DNA from: Microvirga splendida
GTDB lineage: Bacteria > Pseudomonadota > Alphaproteobacteria > Rhizobiales > Beijerinckiaceae
Assembly (NCBI RefSeq): GCF_016427565.1
Contig: NZ_JAELXT010000007.1
Location: 1-64,000, forward strand
Direction of reading: 5' to 3'
Length of the DNA stretch: 64,000 nucleotides
Every line of letters begins with the position of its first letter. Within the stretch, counting starts at the first letter, position 1. Position numbers and translations under genes: made by a program. Shown in pieces: positions 53,159 through 61,528 of this stretch. The notes beneath the pieces were generated by a model. The model saw nothing but the letters and a program-made list of their open reading frames with translations. It had not been told where the DNA came from and searched no databases.

Positions 53159-54754
53159 TCATGGCCGGAGCGTGATGCTCCCTTCAAGGCTGGCTTTCTC
53201 GAAGTCGCTGACAAGGATCTCGACCCTGAGCTGCCAGGGCCCCGCCAACGGCAGAACCAGGCCGTCGACCTCCCACCCCCGCTCCACCCTCTGGGCCTGG
53301 CGTTCGAGGGGCCCGATGCCGGCGTCGGGCCTGCTGAGGACGAGCGTCACCTCCTTCGGATCGACCGGCGCGGCACGTCCCGAGGCGATCACGACCCTGG
53401 CCCGGACGGTGCCGACGCGGCCCGGCGACAGGGTCACCTGGGCCATCAGGTTCGGCGTGTGCAGGTGGACGCTGGCCGATGAGGCGGCCTCGGCGGCCGG
53501 GGCCAGGGCCCGCGGCGGCGGCGTGAAGCGCCACAGGCCCACCAGCGCCAGGATGGCCAGCGACAAGACAATCTCCGCCGCGACCGAGCGGACAAGCCAC
53601 GTTCCGCCGGCTCCCTCCGGGTTCGCCAGGGCCGGGGTGAGCCAAAGCCGGTTCGCAGCCGCCAGGCCAAGCAGCCCCGCGACGAGCGCCAGCTTGGCGA
53701 TCAGGACTTGCCCATAGGCGGTTCCAATGAGGTTCATGGGAGCCTCCACTTGGACCACAGCGAGCGCGAGGCCGGCCAGCGTCAGGACGGCCACGGCGAC
53801 CAGAGCGCCGGCCGAGAAGCGGCGCGCCGCCGGGAGGGTCTGCGTGGGTGCCCGGCGAACCATGAGGGCTAAGGGGATCAGGGCTCCGATCCAGTACGCA
53901 ACCGCAACGGCGTGGAGGAACACGGCGGGACGCGTTAGCCATTGCGGGGCCGCCGCGCTGGCGTGGCCGCTCAGCGCGAGGGCCAGCCCGACGCCCGCCA
54001 GGGCGGCAAGGCTGCCGGCCCGCCGCCACCTTTCTCCCCGGGCATGCAGGCCGATCCACGCCAGGAGGAGGGCTGCCACCGCAGTCGCGACCGTCAGACC
54101 GAACGAGGTTTGCCATCCGGCAACCCATGGGGCCGCCGTACCCGAGGCGGCAAGCGGCTGCCCCAGGGCGTCGAGGCCCTGGAGCCCAAGTGAGAGCACC
54201 GCCGCAACGGCGCCCAGGACAAGCATGCCTGCCAGGGGACGTGCCGCCTTGCCGGGTGGCAGGCCCGGAGCGACCCAGGCTAGGAAGAACACGCCTCCGG
54301 TTCCCGCGAAAAGCCCGATGTAAAGGGTCACCCGGGCGAGCCAAAGCGCACCGCGGATGGCCTCGTTCCCCTCCGTGAGCGGCTGGGCCGCCGTGCCGGT
54401 CGGTGCGCCGATGGAAAAGACCAGGGAGCCGCTGATCGGATGGCCGTCGCCCGAGGCCACGCGGTAGCTGAGAATGTGGCTGCCGCGGGGAAGGTCCGCC
54501 GGCAGGCCGATCTCCAGCACCTCGTTGCGGCTGGTCACCGCCAGGTCCCGGTGCGTCCGGCCGCGGGCGTCGACAAGGGTGACGACCAGCGGGGACACGG
54601 GCTCGTTGAACTGCAACCGTGCCGCCCGGGGGGCTTCCTCCAGCACCACGCCATCGGCCGGATGGGCCTCGACGAGCGCCGCATGCGCAAGGACACGCTC
54701 GCTCCCGCCCAGGATCGCGAGCGTCAGCCATAGAAAGATGAGAACCAAGCGCAT
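53159..54754 (-). CDS. CopC-CopD fusion, copper-handling membrane protein
   Basis: This 531-residue protein has a signal helix, a CopC domain (HAALVEAHPADGVVLEEAPRAARLQFNEPVS region about 24-55, and SGDGHPISG with histidines), a CopD-like membrane domain with about eight helices (about 135-425) and a C-terminal beta domain. The order fits bacterial YcnJ proteins, which import or buffer copper. It follows ycnI and DUF2946 on the same strand and probably supplies copper for NirK and NosZ. Confidence 0.85.
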   Translation of the reverse strand: MRLVLIFLWLTLAILGGSERVLAHAALVEAHPADGVVLEEAPRAARLQFNEPVSPLVVTLVDARGRTHRDLAVTSRNEVLEIGLPADLPRGSHILSYRVASGDGHPISGSLVFSIGAPTGTAAQPLTEGNEAIRGALWLARVTLYIGLFAGTGGVFFLAWVAPGLPPGKAARPLAGMLVLGAVAAVLSLGLQGLDALGQPLAASGTAAPWVAGWQTSFGLTVATAVAALLLAWIGLHARGERWRRAGSLAALAGVGLALALSGHASAAAPQWLTRPAVFLHAVAVAYWIGALIPLALMVRRAPTQTLPAARRFSAGALVAVAVLTLAGLALAVVQVEAPMNLIGTAYGQVLIAKLALVAGLLGLAAANRLWLTPALANPEGAGGTWLVRSVAAEIVLSLAILALVGLWRFTPPPRALAPAAEAASSASVHLHTPNLMAQVTLSPGRVGTVRARVVIASGRAAPVDPKEVTLVLSRPDAGIGPLERQAQRVERGWEVDGLVLPLAGPWQLRVEILVSDFEKASLEGSITLRP

Positions 54755-54765
54755 AGCAAGCAGGC

Positions 54766-54790
54766 GGGAGCCGCCTGAGAGACGGCTCCC
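54766..54790 (-). other. Hairpin between ycnI and copCD genes
   Basis: GGGAGCCG pairs with CGGCTCCC around CCTGAGAGA. It is an intercistronic stem without a T-run, so partial termination or mRNA stability are the likely roles. Confidence 0.4.
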
Positions 54791-54800
54791 CGCTCCCTTG

Positions 54801-55337
54801 TCAGTGGGTGGCCTTGGCCGGAAGAAGCTTCAGCCCCGGTGCTGGATACTGGTAGTCGTCCGCGCTCTTGCCCTCGGCCGGGATCTCGATCCAGCGGTCC
54901 GCCTTGCCGCCTTCGCATTCCTGCACGACCGGGATGTAGAGCATGGTGTCCGGCTTGAGGCTGTTCGTCAGATAGGCGCGGAAGACGAACTCGTCGTAGT
55001 GCTCGTCGAGCAGCTTGCCCGTCCAGATGATCTCGCGCACGCCTTCGGACGTCGCCATGCCGTGGTAGTCGTAAGTCTTTTCGTAGGAAGCTTTGACGGT
55101 CTCCATCTCCCATCCCGGCTTGGGCATGGGCTTGACGTTGATGACGCCCTCTGGAATGCGCACCCGCAGCTTCAGGGTTGGCGCCCCTTCGCAGCCATGG
55201 CCGACGCGCAGCACCGCCTTGTAGGTGGAGGCGACGGGGGCCTGTTGCGCTTCGAGGGTGGTGTGGGCCAGCGCCGTGCCGGCGAGCGCGAGGAGGGCGG
55301 TGGCGGCAAGCGCCCCGCGAAGAAAGGTCGTGGTCAT
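54801..55337 (-). CDS. YcnI/DUF1775 periplasmic copper protein
   Basis: This 178-residue protein has a signal peptide (ALAATALLALAGTALA) and the mature N-terminus HTTLEAQQAPVASTYKA, where the first histidine is the family copper ligand. It carries GHGCEGAPT and EIIWTG motifs of YcnI/DUF1775. It lies upstream of copCD in the same operon, as YcnI does with YcnJ. AGGAAA before ATG 55337 supports the start. Confidence 0.88.
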   Translation of the reverse strand: MTTTFLRGALAATALLALAGTALAHTTLEAQQAPVASTYKAVLRVGHGCEGAPTLKLRVRIPEGVINVKPMPKPGWEMETVKASYEKTYDYHGMATSEGVREIIWTGKLLDEHYDEFVFRAYLTNSLKPDTMLYIPVVQECEGGKADRWIEIPAEGKSADDYQYPAPGLKLLPAKATH

Positions 55338-55380
55338 GATGTTTCCTGTCGGATTGAGGGATGTCGCTTGATCGAAGGCT

Positions 55381-55770
55381 TCAAGCCCGCGCAGGCGGCG
55401 CCCGGGCTCCGACAGGAAGGAGCAGGGGAATCCTTGGCACCGCCATAGGCCGGCCGGTGCCATAGACAGCAGCGCCAGCCTCCCGCCCCGGCAGGAACGC
55501 AAGGATGTGATCCGTGGGCGGACCAGGCAGCCCGGGGCAGACGCTCAGGATGCAGCACGGCGGCTTGTGCGCGGGACTGTCGGCGGGGCCGCCCGCATCA
55601 TGCTCGGCGAACGCCGCATGGTGGGCATGGACCTGCGCGGTTTCACCGCCAAAGGCCGACGGGCCCATCGTCCCAAGGGCCATGGCGGCAATGTGGAGAA
55701 CCAGCGCAAGGGCGGAGACAAGCGCCGTCGCCTGTCGCCTCCACTTCGCGCTGCGCTCCATCCATGCCAT
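55381..55770 (-). CDS. DUF2946-family protein
   Basis: This 129-residue protein has one N-terminal membrane helix (TALVSALALVLHIAAMAL) and a central histidine-rich stretch QVHAHHAAFAEH, then HKPPCCILSVCPGLPG with three cysteines. These are features of DUF2946, a family often beside copper genes. It could bind copper in the periplasm. It is six bases after the preceding membrane gene and 43 bases before ycnI. Confidence 0.8.
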   Translation of the reverse strand: MAWMERSAKWRRQATALVSALALVLHIAAMALGTMGPSAFGGETAQVHAHHAAFAEHDAGGPADSPAHKPPCCILSVCPGLPGPPTDHILAFLPGREAGAAVYGTGRPMAVPRIPLLLPVGARAPPARA

Positions 55771-55776
55771 GTCGGG

Positions 55777-56952
55777 CTACCTAGGCCTGCGCTCAGGCGG
55801 ATCAACGCGGACGCGATCCGTCACGTTTGGTTCTGCCGGACCGGGAGCCTTGCGGCCATTCCGCGATGTCATGGCCAGGCTGGCGGCAAACCCGGTGAGA
55901 GCGAGCAGCGTAAGGGCGCCGCTTGCCATCCGTCCGACGTCCCATCCCGCAAGCCCGGCGCCCGCCCGCACGGCAACAGACACGTGCAGCAGCGCGAGCG
56001 GCAGGTAGAGAATGGGGGCGTAGCGAAGCCTGAGGCGGGCAACGGCGGGCAGGATGATGAGCGCGTGCCCGAACACCATCGAGAGCACGAACCCGATCAG
56101 GACCGCGTGCAGGGCAAGGTCATATCCGAAGCTACTTTCTCCCGGAGGGAACGCGATCAACACGAGCCCAGCCACGCCCAACCAGGCGTAACCAGCCAGC
56201 ATGCACGCCGCCATGAAGCGGGTTTGCCCTGTCCTGCGGACATTCAGCAGGGCAATGTCATGCCGCATCAGCCACACGGTGGTGACGAGCAGCGCCAGGC
56301 CGAACAGGATCGCGCCGTTTTCGGTCATGAGGCCGTTTTGGGCGCCGACGACGAGCAAGCCGACGGCGAACAGGAACAGGACCTCGCTGCCGCGCCGCTG
56401 CGGCATCAGGCGGCTGAGCTCCAGGCGTTCGCCCGCGATGGTCAGGATCAGGAAGGCGAGCCACCAGCCCACCAGGTCGGGCACCGGGCCGTCCATGAGC
56501 CAGAGGACGTTCCCCGCCAGCCAGGCACAGGCACCGAACAGAAGGGCGCCGGTGAACACGGCCGGCTGCTGCCGGGTGATCAGCAGCGATGCGCCGGCCA
56601 GCACCGCCGCGGCGGCTGCGTACGCACCGGCGCCCAAGGCCTCCGGCGCTCCGGCGAGCAGGAGCAGCGTGCCAAGTGCCGAGAGGGCAGGGGCGCCATA
56701 GCTCCAGTCGCGGCCCAGCGCCACGGCGCGCTCCAGGCTGATCACCGTGCCGAACAGGCCGGAGATCATGAGGGGACCGTGCAGGGCGGCGAGGGAGGCA
56801 CCGGCCGGCAAGGTCCAGCCGAGCCGTCCCAGCGCCCCGTACAGGCCCGCGATCAAAGCGAGGGCTCCGAGGGCCAGGAACGCAAGCCGCAGCTCCAGGC
56901 GGGGCTTGGTGCCCGCCAGTGGCAGGGTGGCCGATGAAGACATGTCAGACAT
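55777..56952 (-). CDS. Polytopic membrane protein related to NnrS-type proteins
   Basis: This 391-residue protein has about 12 helices. The motif LHGPLMISGLFGTVISLERAVALG and a later HAVLIGFVLSMVFGHALIILP resemble the helix pairs of NnrS and related heme/copper membrane proteins, with histidines at helix ends. It is not a close match to the NnrS at 59145. It heads the DUF2946-ycnI-copCD cluster and has a TTG-N8-CAA box 52 bases upstream, so it is probably part of the same regulon. Confidence 0.65.
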   Translation of the reverse strand: MSDMSSSATLPLAGTKPRLELRLAFLALGALALIAGLYGALGRLGWTLPAGASLAALHGPLMISGLFGTVISLERAVALGRDWSYGAPALSALGTLLLLAGAPEALGAGAYAAAAAVLAGASLLITRQQPAVFTGALLFGACAWLAGNVLWLMDGPVPDLVGWWLAFLILTIAGERLELSRLMPQRRGSEVLFLFAVGLLVVGAQNGLMTENGAILFGLALLVTTVWLMRHDIALLNVRRTGQTRFMAACMLAGYAWLGVAGLVLIAFPPGESSFGYDLALHAVLIGFVLSMVFGHALIILPAVARLRLRYAPILYLPLALLHVSVAVRAGAGLAGWDVGRMASGALTLLALTGFAASLAMTSRNGRKAPGPAEPNVTDRVRVDPPERRPR

Positions 56953-56997
56953 TCAAGCAACTCTCCTGACGCCGGCATTCAAGGAACCGGTCTGCCA

Positions 56998-57011
56998 TTG
57001 TGCCGGTGCAA
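56998..57011 (-). promoter_or_regulatory. TTG-N8-CAA box before the NnrS-like/copper operon
   Basis: TTGTGCCGGTGCAA is centred about 52 bases before the start at 56952; a class II start would leave an 11-base leader. Its left half is the weaker one. Confidence 0.45.
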
Positions 57012-57059
57012 CGGCGGCCGCGGGATAGGCTCGGCCCGGGTCAGGCCGGGGCGGAGCCG

Positions 57060-57395
57060 TCATGCGGCCTTGCGCCGGGCGCGGCCCAACAGCTCCTGCC
57101 CCCGCGGCGTGATGCGGTCGGGCGTCCAGAGCGGACTCCACACCAAGTCGACCGCGATGCCTGGCGCCTCCGGAAACCGGCGCGCCAGGCGCTCGCGGGC
57201 ATCCTCCAATATCATCTCCCCGAGCGGGCAGGCCCGGGTCGTCAGGGTGAGCGCCACGGTAATGCCATCCTCAGTCCGTGAGGCCCGATAGACGAGGCCG
57301 AGGTCGACCACGCTGAGGCCGACCTCCGGATCCATCACGTCCTGAAGGCAATCGAGGATGTCAGGGTGGAGGGGATGAGTCGCGGTCCGGGTCAT
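57060..57395 (-). CDS. DUF59/MIP18-type iron-sulfur assembly protein
   Basis: This 111-residue protein has the DUF59 core LQDVMDPEVGLSVVDLGLVYRA, then LTTRACPLGEMI with the conserved cysteine and VDLVWSPLWTPDRIT. Family members (SufT, PaaD) assist iron-sulfur cluster assembly. AAGGAG lies before ATG 57395. An NnrR-type box lies about 60 bases upstream, tying it to the regulon. It lies upstream of the NnrS-like gene on the same strand. Confidence 0.85.
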   Translation of the reverse strand: MTRTATHPLHPDILDCLQDVMDPEVGLSVVDLGLVYRASRTEDGITVALTLTTRACPLGEMILEDARERLARRFPEAPGIAVDLVWSPLWTPDRITPRGQELLGRARRKAA

Positions 57396-57446
57396 GCCAT
57401 GCTCCTTGAAAATGAGCCCGACATAAGCCCTGAGGCCCGGACGCTC

Positions 57447-57462
57447 TTTGCCCCGGCGCAAA
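57447..57462 (-). promoter_or_regulatory. NnrR-type box for the DUF59 gene
   Basis: TTTGCCCCGGCGCAAA is a near-perfect dyad. It is centred about 60 bases before the DUF59 start, with a class II start near 57413. Confidence 0.7.
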
Positions 57463-57544
57463 CAGGGCCGCGAATGTCCCGAGGGCTGGATCCGGCGCAC
57501 GGCCGGACCGGCCGCCCGCGTGGTCGGCCCACCGCCTCCCTGTC

Positions 57545-58243
57545 CTAGCCGGGCGAGCCTTCGGCAAGCAGGAACAGTTTGTGCGGGTCGCGAAGGATGA
57601 TCCGCTGACGCCCGCCCTCGACCAGGCCCTGGCTCTCCCAGGCGCTCAGGACACGGCTCACCGTGTGCAGGGTGGTGCCGGTCATCTCGGCCACGTCCTG
57701 GCGCGTGATCGGAAAATCGATCTCGATCCCGGCCTCGATCCCCCGCCCGGACTGCCGCGCCAGCCGGAGCAGCGCGTGGGCGACACGGCGCTCGACCTCC
57801 TCGGTCGACATCTCCACCACCCGGGTGTGGGCGTCCTGCAGCCGGCTGCCCACGGTCTGGAGCGTGTTGACCGCAAGCCCAGGATACGTTGCCGCGAGAC
57901 GTGGCCACGCGGCGGAGGGCCAGACCAGGGCGATGCTGTCCACCACGGCATGGGCCGTCGCCGGATACGTCGCGCGGCCGATGGCCATGGCGATGCCGAA
58001 GACCTCGCCGGGGGTGACGAAGCGGACCACCACCTGCTGCCCATCGGGGGTGAGCTTGAACACGCGCAGGCGGCCGTGCAGCAGCACGAAGAAGGAATGG
58101 GCCCCCTCGTCCTGCTGGAACACGTTCGTTCCCTTGGCATAGCGGACCGACTGCGCCTCCTGGAGCAATTGATCGATCTGCTCCGGCGCAAGGCCGGCGA
58201 AGACAGGGACATTCGCCACGAGTGAACGATCAACACCAGCCAT
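57545..58243 (-). CDS. Crp/Fnr-family regulator, NnrR/Dnr-type
   Basis: This 232-residue regulator has a beta-barrel sensor (about 20-140) and a helix-turn-helix TRQDVAEMTGTTLHTVSRVLSAWESQG. The recognition helix has TLHTVSR, typical of NnrR/DnrD denitrification regulators, and it lacks FNR's cysteines. It probably senses NO through heme and activates the TTGC-type boxes. The NnrR-type box at 58372 is about 136 bases upstream. The two regulators in this window differ at the recognition helix (PTVSR and HTVSR). Confidence 0.88.
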   Translation of the reverse strand: MAGVDRSLVANVPVFAGLAPEQIDQLLQEAQSVRYAKGTNVFQQDEGAHSFFVLLHGRLRVFKLTPDGQQVVVRFVTPGEVFGIAMAIGRATYPATAHAVVDSIALVWPSAAWPRLAATYPGLAVNTLQTVGSRLQDAHTRVVEMSTEEVERRVAHALLRLARQSGRGIEAGIEIDFPITRQDVAEMTGTTLHTVSRVLSAWESQGLVEGGRQRIILRDPHKLFLLAEGSPG

Positions 58244-58371
58244 GCGCCTGCCTTTCCCTCAAATGACACGGGTGCTGCTCGCCGGTCCGCATCCGTGCCA
58301 GGATAACAGCCGTATGCCACGCTCTGTTCGCAAGGGCCAGACGCCCCGCGCGACGCGGCGCTCCCACGGTA

Positions 58372-58387
58372 TTTGCCCCAGCGCAAA
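58372..58387. promoter_or_regulatory. NnrR-type box between the regulator and pseudoazurin genes
   Basis: TTTGCCCCAGCGCAAA is a near-perfect TTTGC-N6-GCAAA dyad in the 289-base gap between the Crp/Fnr gene (minus) and the pseudoazurin gene (plus). It may autoregulate the former. Confidence 0.7.
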
Positions 58388-58433
58388 CAGCGGCTCGTTC
58401 CTGCGATGGCCTCCGCGCAAATATGCCAACTCC

Positions 58434-58447
58434 TTGCGCGAGATCAA
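58434..58447 (+). promoter_or_regulatory. FNR/NnrR-type box before pseudoazurin
   Basis: TTGCGCGAGATCAA carries TTG-N8-CAA, centred about 92 bases before the pseudoazurin start; class II start near 58482. Confidence 0.6.
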
Positions 58448-58532
58448 ACACAGACGAACCCGCGAGGCGTATCACCGGCCCAAGAGCTTCAGACAGGAGC
58501 TCAAATGTTTCGCATCGCAACAGGAGACAATC

Positions 58533-58988
58533 ATGCGGAAGATTATTGTGCTCGGCGCCCTGGTGGCGGCCCTTGGCTTTGCAGGTGCCGCCGGCGCGGC
58601 CGAGGTCGAGGTCAAGATGCTCAACAAGGGCACTGAAGGCGTCATGGTGTTCGAGCCGGCGCTCGTGAAGATCAATCCCGGGGACACGGTCAAGTTCGTC
58701 GCTTCCGACAAGGGGCACAACGTCGAGGTGATCGACGGCATGCTGCCGGAAGGCGGGCAGAAGTTCGTCGGCAAGATCAACGAGGAGCTCGCCATCACCT
58801 TCGACAAGCCCGGCGTCTACGGCTACAAGTGCAAGCCCCATTACGGCATGGGCATGGTCGGCATGATCGTGGTCGGCGACGCGACCAACGTGGATCAGGC
58901 CAAGGAGGCCAAGCATCCGGGCAAGGCCAAGCAGGCTTTTGCAAATCTCTTCGACAAGCTGGCCACGACCACGACCGCTGCGAAGTAA
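58533..58988 (+). CDS. Pseudoazurin, blue copper electron carrier
   Basis: This 151-residue cupredoxin has a signal peptide (ending AAGA) and the type 1 copper ligands: H in DKGHNVEVID, and C, H and M in YKCKPHYGMGM. It matches pseudoazurin, which donates electrons to NirK and probably NosZ. The ATG at 58533 has AGGAG nine bases upstream. It is preceded by two NnrR-type boxes and followed by nnrS. Confidence 0.95.
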   Translation: MRKIIVLGALVAALGFAGAAGAAEVEVKMLNKGTEGVMVFEPALVKINPGDTVKFVASDKGHNVEVIDGMLPEGGQKFVGKINEELAITFDKPGVYGYKCKPHYGMGMVGMIVVGDATNVDQAKEAKHPGKAKQAFANLFDKLATTTTAAK

Positions 58989-59144
58989 AAGTTTTGTCCG
59001 GACTCCTCGTGTCGCCGCGGTGAACCTGCCGCGGCGGCGCCAGCCATCTTGCATTTTCCGTCGGGCCGGGCGGCCGGTTGCCGTGTCCGACCTGCAGCCG
59101 CCGGGGTTCGCTTGCCGGCGTGAACCCAGCGAAGGAGGCCTGTA

Positions 59145-60326
59145 ATGGCTCCCATTCCCCGCCTGCGGGACTATCGGGGACCCGCGCTCCTCTCCTACGG
59201 CTTCCGGCCGTTCTTCCTCTTCGGTTCGCTCTATGCCGGTCTCTCGATCCTGGCGTGGCTGCCGATGTTCTACGGCGAACTCGCGCTGTCGACGGCCTTC
59301 GCGCCACGCGACTGGCACATCCACGAGATGCTCTACGGCTACCTTCCGGCGGTGATCACCGGCTTCCTGCTGACCGCGGTCCCGAACTGGACCGGACGCA
59401 TGCCGCTGCAGGGCCGGCCGCTGCTCGTCCTTGTGCTGGTCTGGGCTGTGGGCCGGGTCGCCGTCACCACCTCGGCCTGGATTGGCTGGGAAGCAGCGGC
59501 CGTGATCGACAACGCGTTCCTGCTGTTGGTCGCAGGGGCCATGGGCCGGGAGATCATCAAAGGAAAGAACTGGCGCAATCTCAAGGTCCTGATCGCTCTC
59601 GGGGTCCTCCTTGCCGGCAACACCCTCTTCCACATCGAGGCGCATGTCCTCGGCGCCGCGGACTACGGCATCCGTTTCGGGATTGCTGCCACGATGATGC
59701 TGATCATGCTGATCGGCGGCCGCATCATCCCGAGCTTCACCCGCAACTGGCTCGTGCGCGAGAACCCCGGCCGCCTGCCGGCGCCATTCGGCCGCTTCGA
59801 CATGGTCACCATGGTTGCCGCCGGTGCGGCCCTCCTGGCGTGGATCGCCGCGCCCGGCTGGAGCGTGACCGGGGCGATGCTGATCGCGGCCGGCCTGCTC
59901 CAGGTGGCGCGCTTGGCGCGCTGGGCCGGGGAGCGCACCTGGCGTGACCGGCTCGTCTTCATTCTCCATATTGCCTATGCCTTCGTGCCGCTCGGCTTCG
60001 TGCTGACCGGGCTGGCTGCCTTGGGTCTTGTGCCCACGGCCGCCGGGGTCCACGCCTGGTCGGGCGGCGCCATGGGCATCATGACACTGGCCGTGATGTC
60101 CCGGGCGAGCCTCGGGCACACCGGCCGGGCGCTGGTCGCGTCCGCGGCCATGCAGGGGCTCTACCTCCTGCTCATCGTCGGTGCGCTCGCGCGGGTCTGC
60201 GCCGCCGTACATCCGGCGTGGAGCGACGCGCTACTGCACCTGGCCGGCCTGTCGTGGGCCGGTGCCTTTGTCGGCTTCGCATTGGTTTACTGGAACGTGT
60301 TCACGTGTCCGCGCGTGACGGCCTGA
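59145..60326 (+). CDS. nnrS: NnrS, membrane protein for nitrosative protection
   Basis: This 393-residue protein has about 12 helices and the NnrS landmarks: FRPFFLFGSLYAGLSI, DWHIHEMLYGYLPAVITGFLLTAVPNW, GGRIIPSFTRNWL and MSRASLGHTGR, with the histidines for heme/copper. NnrS protects against NO and relieves cluster damage. It follows pseudoazurin by 156 bases and is probably under the same boxes. Confidence 0.95.
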   Translation: MAPIPRLRDYRGPALLSYGFRPFFLFGSLYAGLSILAWLPMFYGELALSTAFAPRDWHIHEMLYGYLPAVITGFLLTAVPNWTGRMPLQGRPLLVLVLVWAVGRVAVTTSAWIGWEAAAVIDNAFLLLVAGAMGREIIKGKNWRNLKVLIALGVLLAGNTLFHIEAHVLGAADYGIRFGIAATMMLIMLIGGRIIPSFTRNWLVRENPGRLPAPFGRFDMVTMVAAGAALLAWIAAPGWSVTGAMLIAAGLLQVARLARWAGERTWRDRLVFILHIAYAFVPLGFVLTGLAALGLVPTAAGVHAWSGGAMGIMTLAVMSRASLGHTGRALVASAAMQGLYLLLIVGALARVCAAVHPAWSDALLHLAGLSWAGAFVGFALVYWNVFTCPRVTA

Positions 60327-60654
60327 TCCCTTCCGTAGCGATGCGTGGATCCTGCGGCGGCGTGTCATCCCTGAATGATCGCCAGTCAACGCCGTAGGCG
60401 GCGAACAGCAGGCCGCCGATGACGACGAGATAGACGTAAAGGCGCGCTCGCCATCCAGGTGAGGCCCGTCGCAGCCCCAGAAAATGCCGCAGGATGGCGG
60501 CGGCCTTAAATCCTGAGACCGCGACCACGACGCCAGCGCCGGCCCAGCCGAGCAGGGAGACATCCCCTTTGGCTCCGCCGACCTCCATGGCGGTGAGGGT
60601 CGGGAGGGTGAGAATGAGCCAAGTGCCGTGCTGATTGCGGCCGTCGCCGATCAT
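60301..60654 (-). CDS. NorF/COX4-like membrane protein, second copy
   Basis: This 117-residue protein aligns by eye with the NorF at 30237: WLILTLPTLTAMEV, GVVVAVSGFKAAAILRHFLGLRRASPGWRARLYVYLV (given as a region) and a hydrophobic end. The conserved F/K-GxxM-L-R-F-L-x-L-R pattern is present. It is a paralogue of NorF. Its 5' end overlaps the remnant of a small membrane gene on the plus strand. Start 60654 keeps the first helix; no ribosome site is obvious. Confidence 0.7.
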   Translation of the reverse strand: MIGDGRNQHGTWLILTLPTLTAMEVGGAKGDVSLLGWAGAGVVVAVSGFKAAAILRHFLGLRRASPGWRARLYVYLVVIGGLLFAAYGVDWRSFRDDTPPQDPRIATEGIRPSRADT

Positions 60655-60761
60655 CGGCTTCGCTGCGGTCCTGCACTGGAAGGGACGCTGGACCCGGGCG
60701 GAATGGCGGTTGCCATCCTCATGACCACCGGGTTCGCGGCCATGCTGTTCCTAAGCCAATG
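60635..60761 (+). pseudogene. Decayed copy of the 51-residue membrane gene
   Basis: Two frames together resemble the small protein at 31239. One reads PSPIIGFAAVLHWKG (compare TPLIVIFAVMLYRMG). After a one-base loss near 60685 the other reads LDPGGMAVAILMTTGFAAMLFLSQ and stops (compare LRPTG...AAVLFLTQ). Like the intact gene it lies divergent to a nor-type membrane gene (norF-like here, norE there). The rest of the gap to 61041 is non-coding. Confidence 0.5.
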
Positions 60762-61041
60762 ATCATCGTGCCAGCGTCAGAACCGGACCTTGCCTTGGTG
60801 AGGGCCGGCCTGGTTGCGCGGGTGAGAAAGCTCCCACCTGTGGTGGTTGGCGCAGCGCTTATTGCAGCATCGTCTATTCCTGGGCGCTGCCCCAGCTCTG
60901 CCGCCGTGTGTTTTGCGGCCCAGCTGAAACCAGGCCAGGGCCTCGCGGGTTGCCGATAACCTAAGTTAATCAAGACGCTGCAAGGCATGGCGCCGCTTCC
61001 GCGCTATGCCTGGTGACTGATGCCAAAGCTATTGCGATCCG

Positions 61042-61203
61042 ATGAAACAGATTCCGAACAGCCTCAACCTGACCCAGGATCAGGTGAATCTCATCCTCGG
61101 TCAGATGCTGGCCAGCCTCTACCAGGACCTTGTGGACGCGCCCGTCCCCGAGCGCCTGAGGACGCTGCTCCACCAGCTGGAGGAGCAACGCCCGTTAGGC
61201 TGA
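61042..61203 (+). CDS. NepR-like small anti-sigma protein
   Basis: This 53-residue protein has the NepR core ILGQMLASLYQDLVDAPVPERLRTLLHQLEE (about 18-48), two helices split by a P-x-P-E-R turn, as in NepR that binds the general-stress sigma factor EcfG. No EcfG, PhyR or sensor kinase gene is adjacent, so it would be an orphan copy. The ATG at 61042 starts it. Confidence 0.65.
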   Translation: MKQIPNSLNLTQDQVNLILGQMLASLYQDLVDAPVPERLRTLLHQLEEQRPLG

Positions 61204-61528
61204 GGACAGGTCGCCGAACCCTCGATGGGAGGGAAGCTGGGCAGGCCAATGAGCGTGGGCGCTGGCCGCGCTGTGGCCATGCCACCATGGCCGGCAAAGA
61301 AACTCCCTCGCCGGGAAGCCCCGGGAGGGAGAGGGGATCCAGAGGGAGGAAGAACTCTGAAGCCCGCCCAGGCTGCCCGATTCCGGGTACGCCGACCATG
61401 ACCCAAGTTAAACGCGGCCGCGAATTGTGTGGGGACGGCCCGGCGGGATGTCGGCGGGTGCCTCCTGGCGACAATGCGCCTGCTCAGGTATTATTGATGG
61501 AGGCCATCGACCGTCAGGGAGTGACCGA
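61204..61528. other. Non-coding gap before the ChaC-like gene
   Basis: About 325 bases. I see no gene, box or strong hairpin. Confidence 0.4.

Noticed and set aside
60588-60654. Shortening the NorF-like gene at 60301 to start at ATG 60588
   Set aside because: The longer form keeps a first helix that matches the NorF at 30237, so 60654 is retained despite overlapping the remnant on the other strand.
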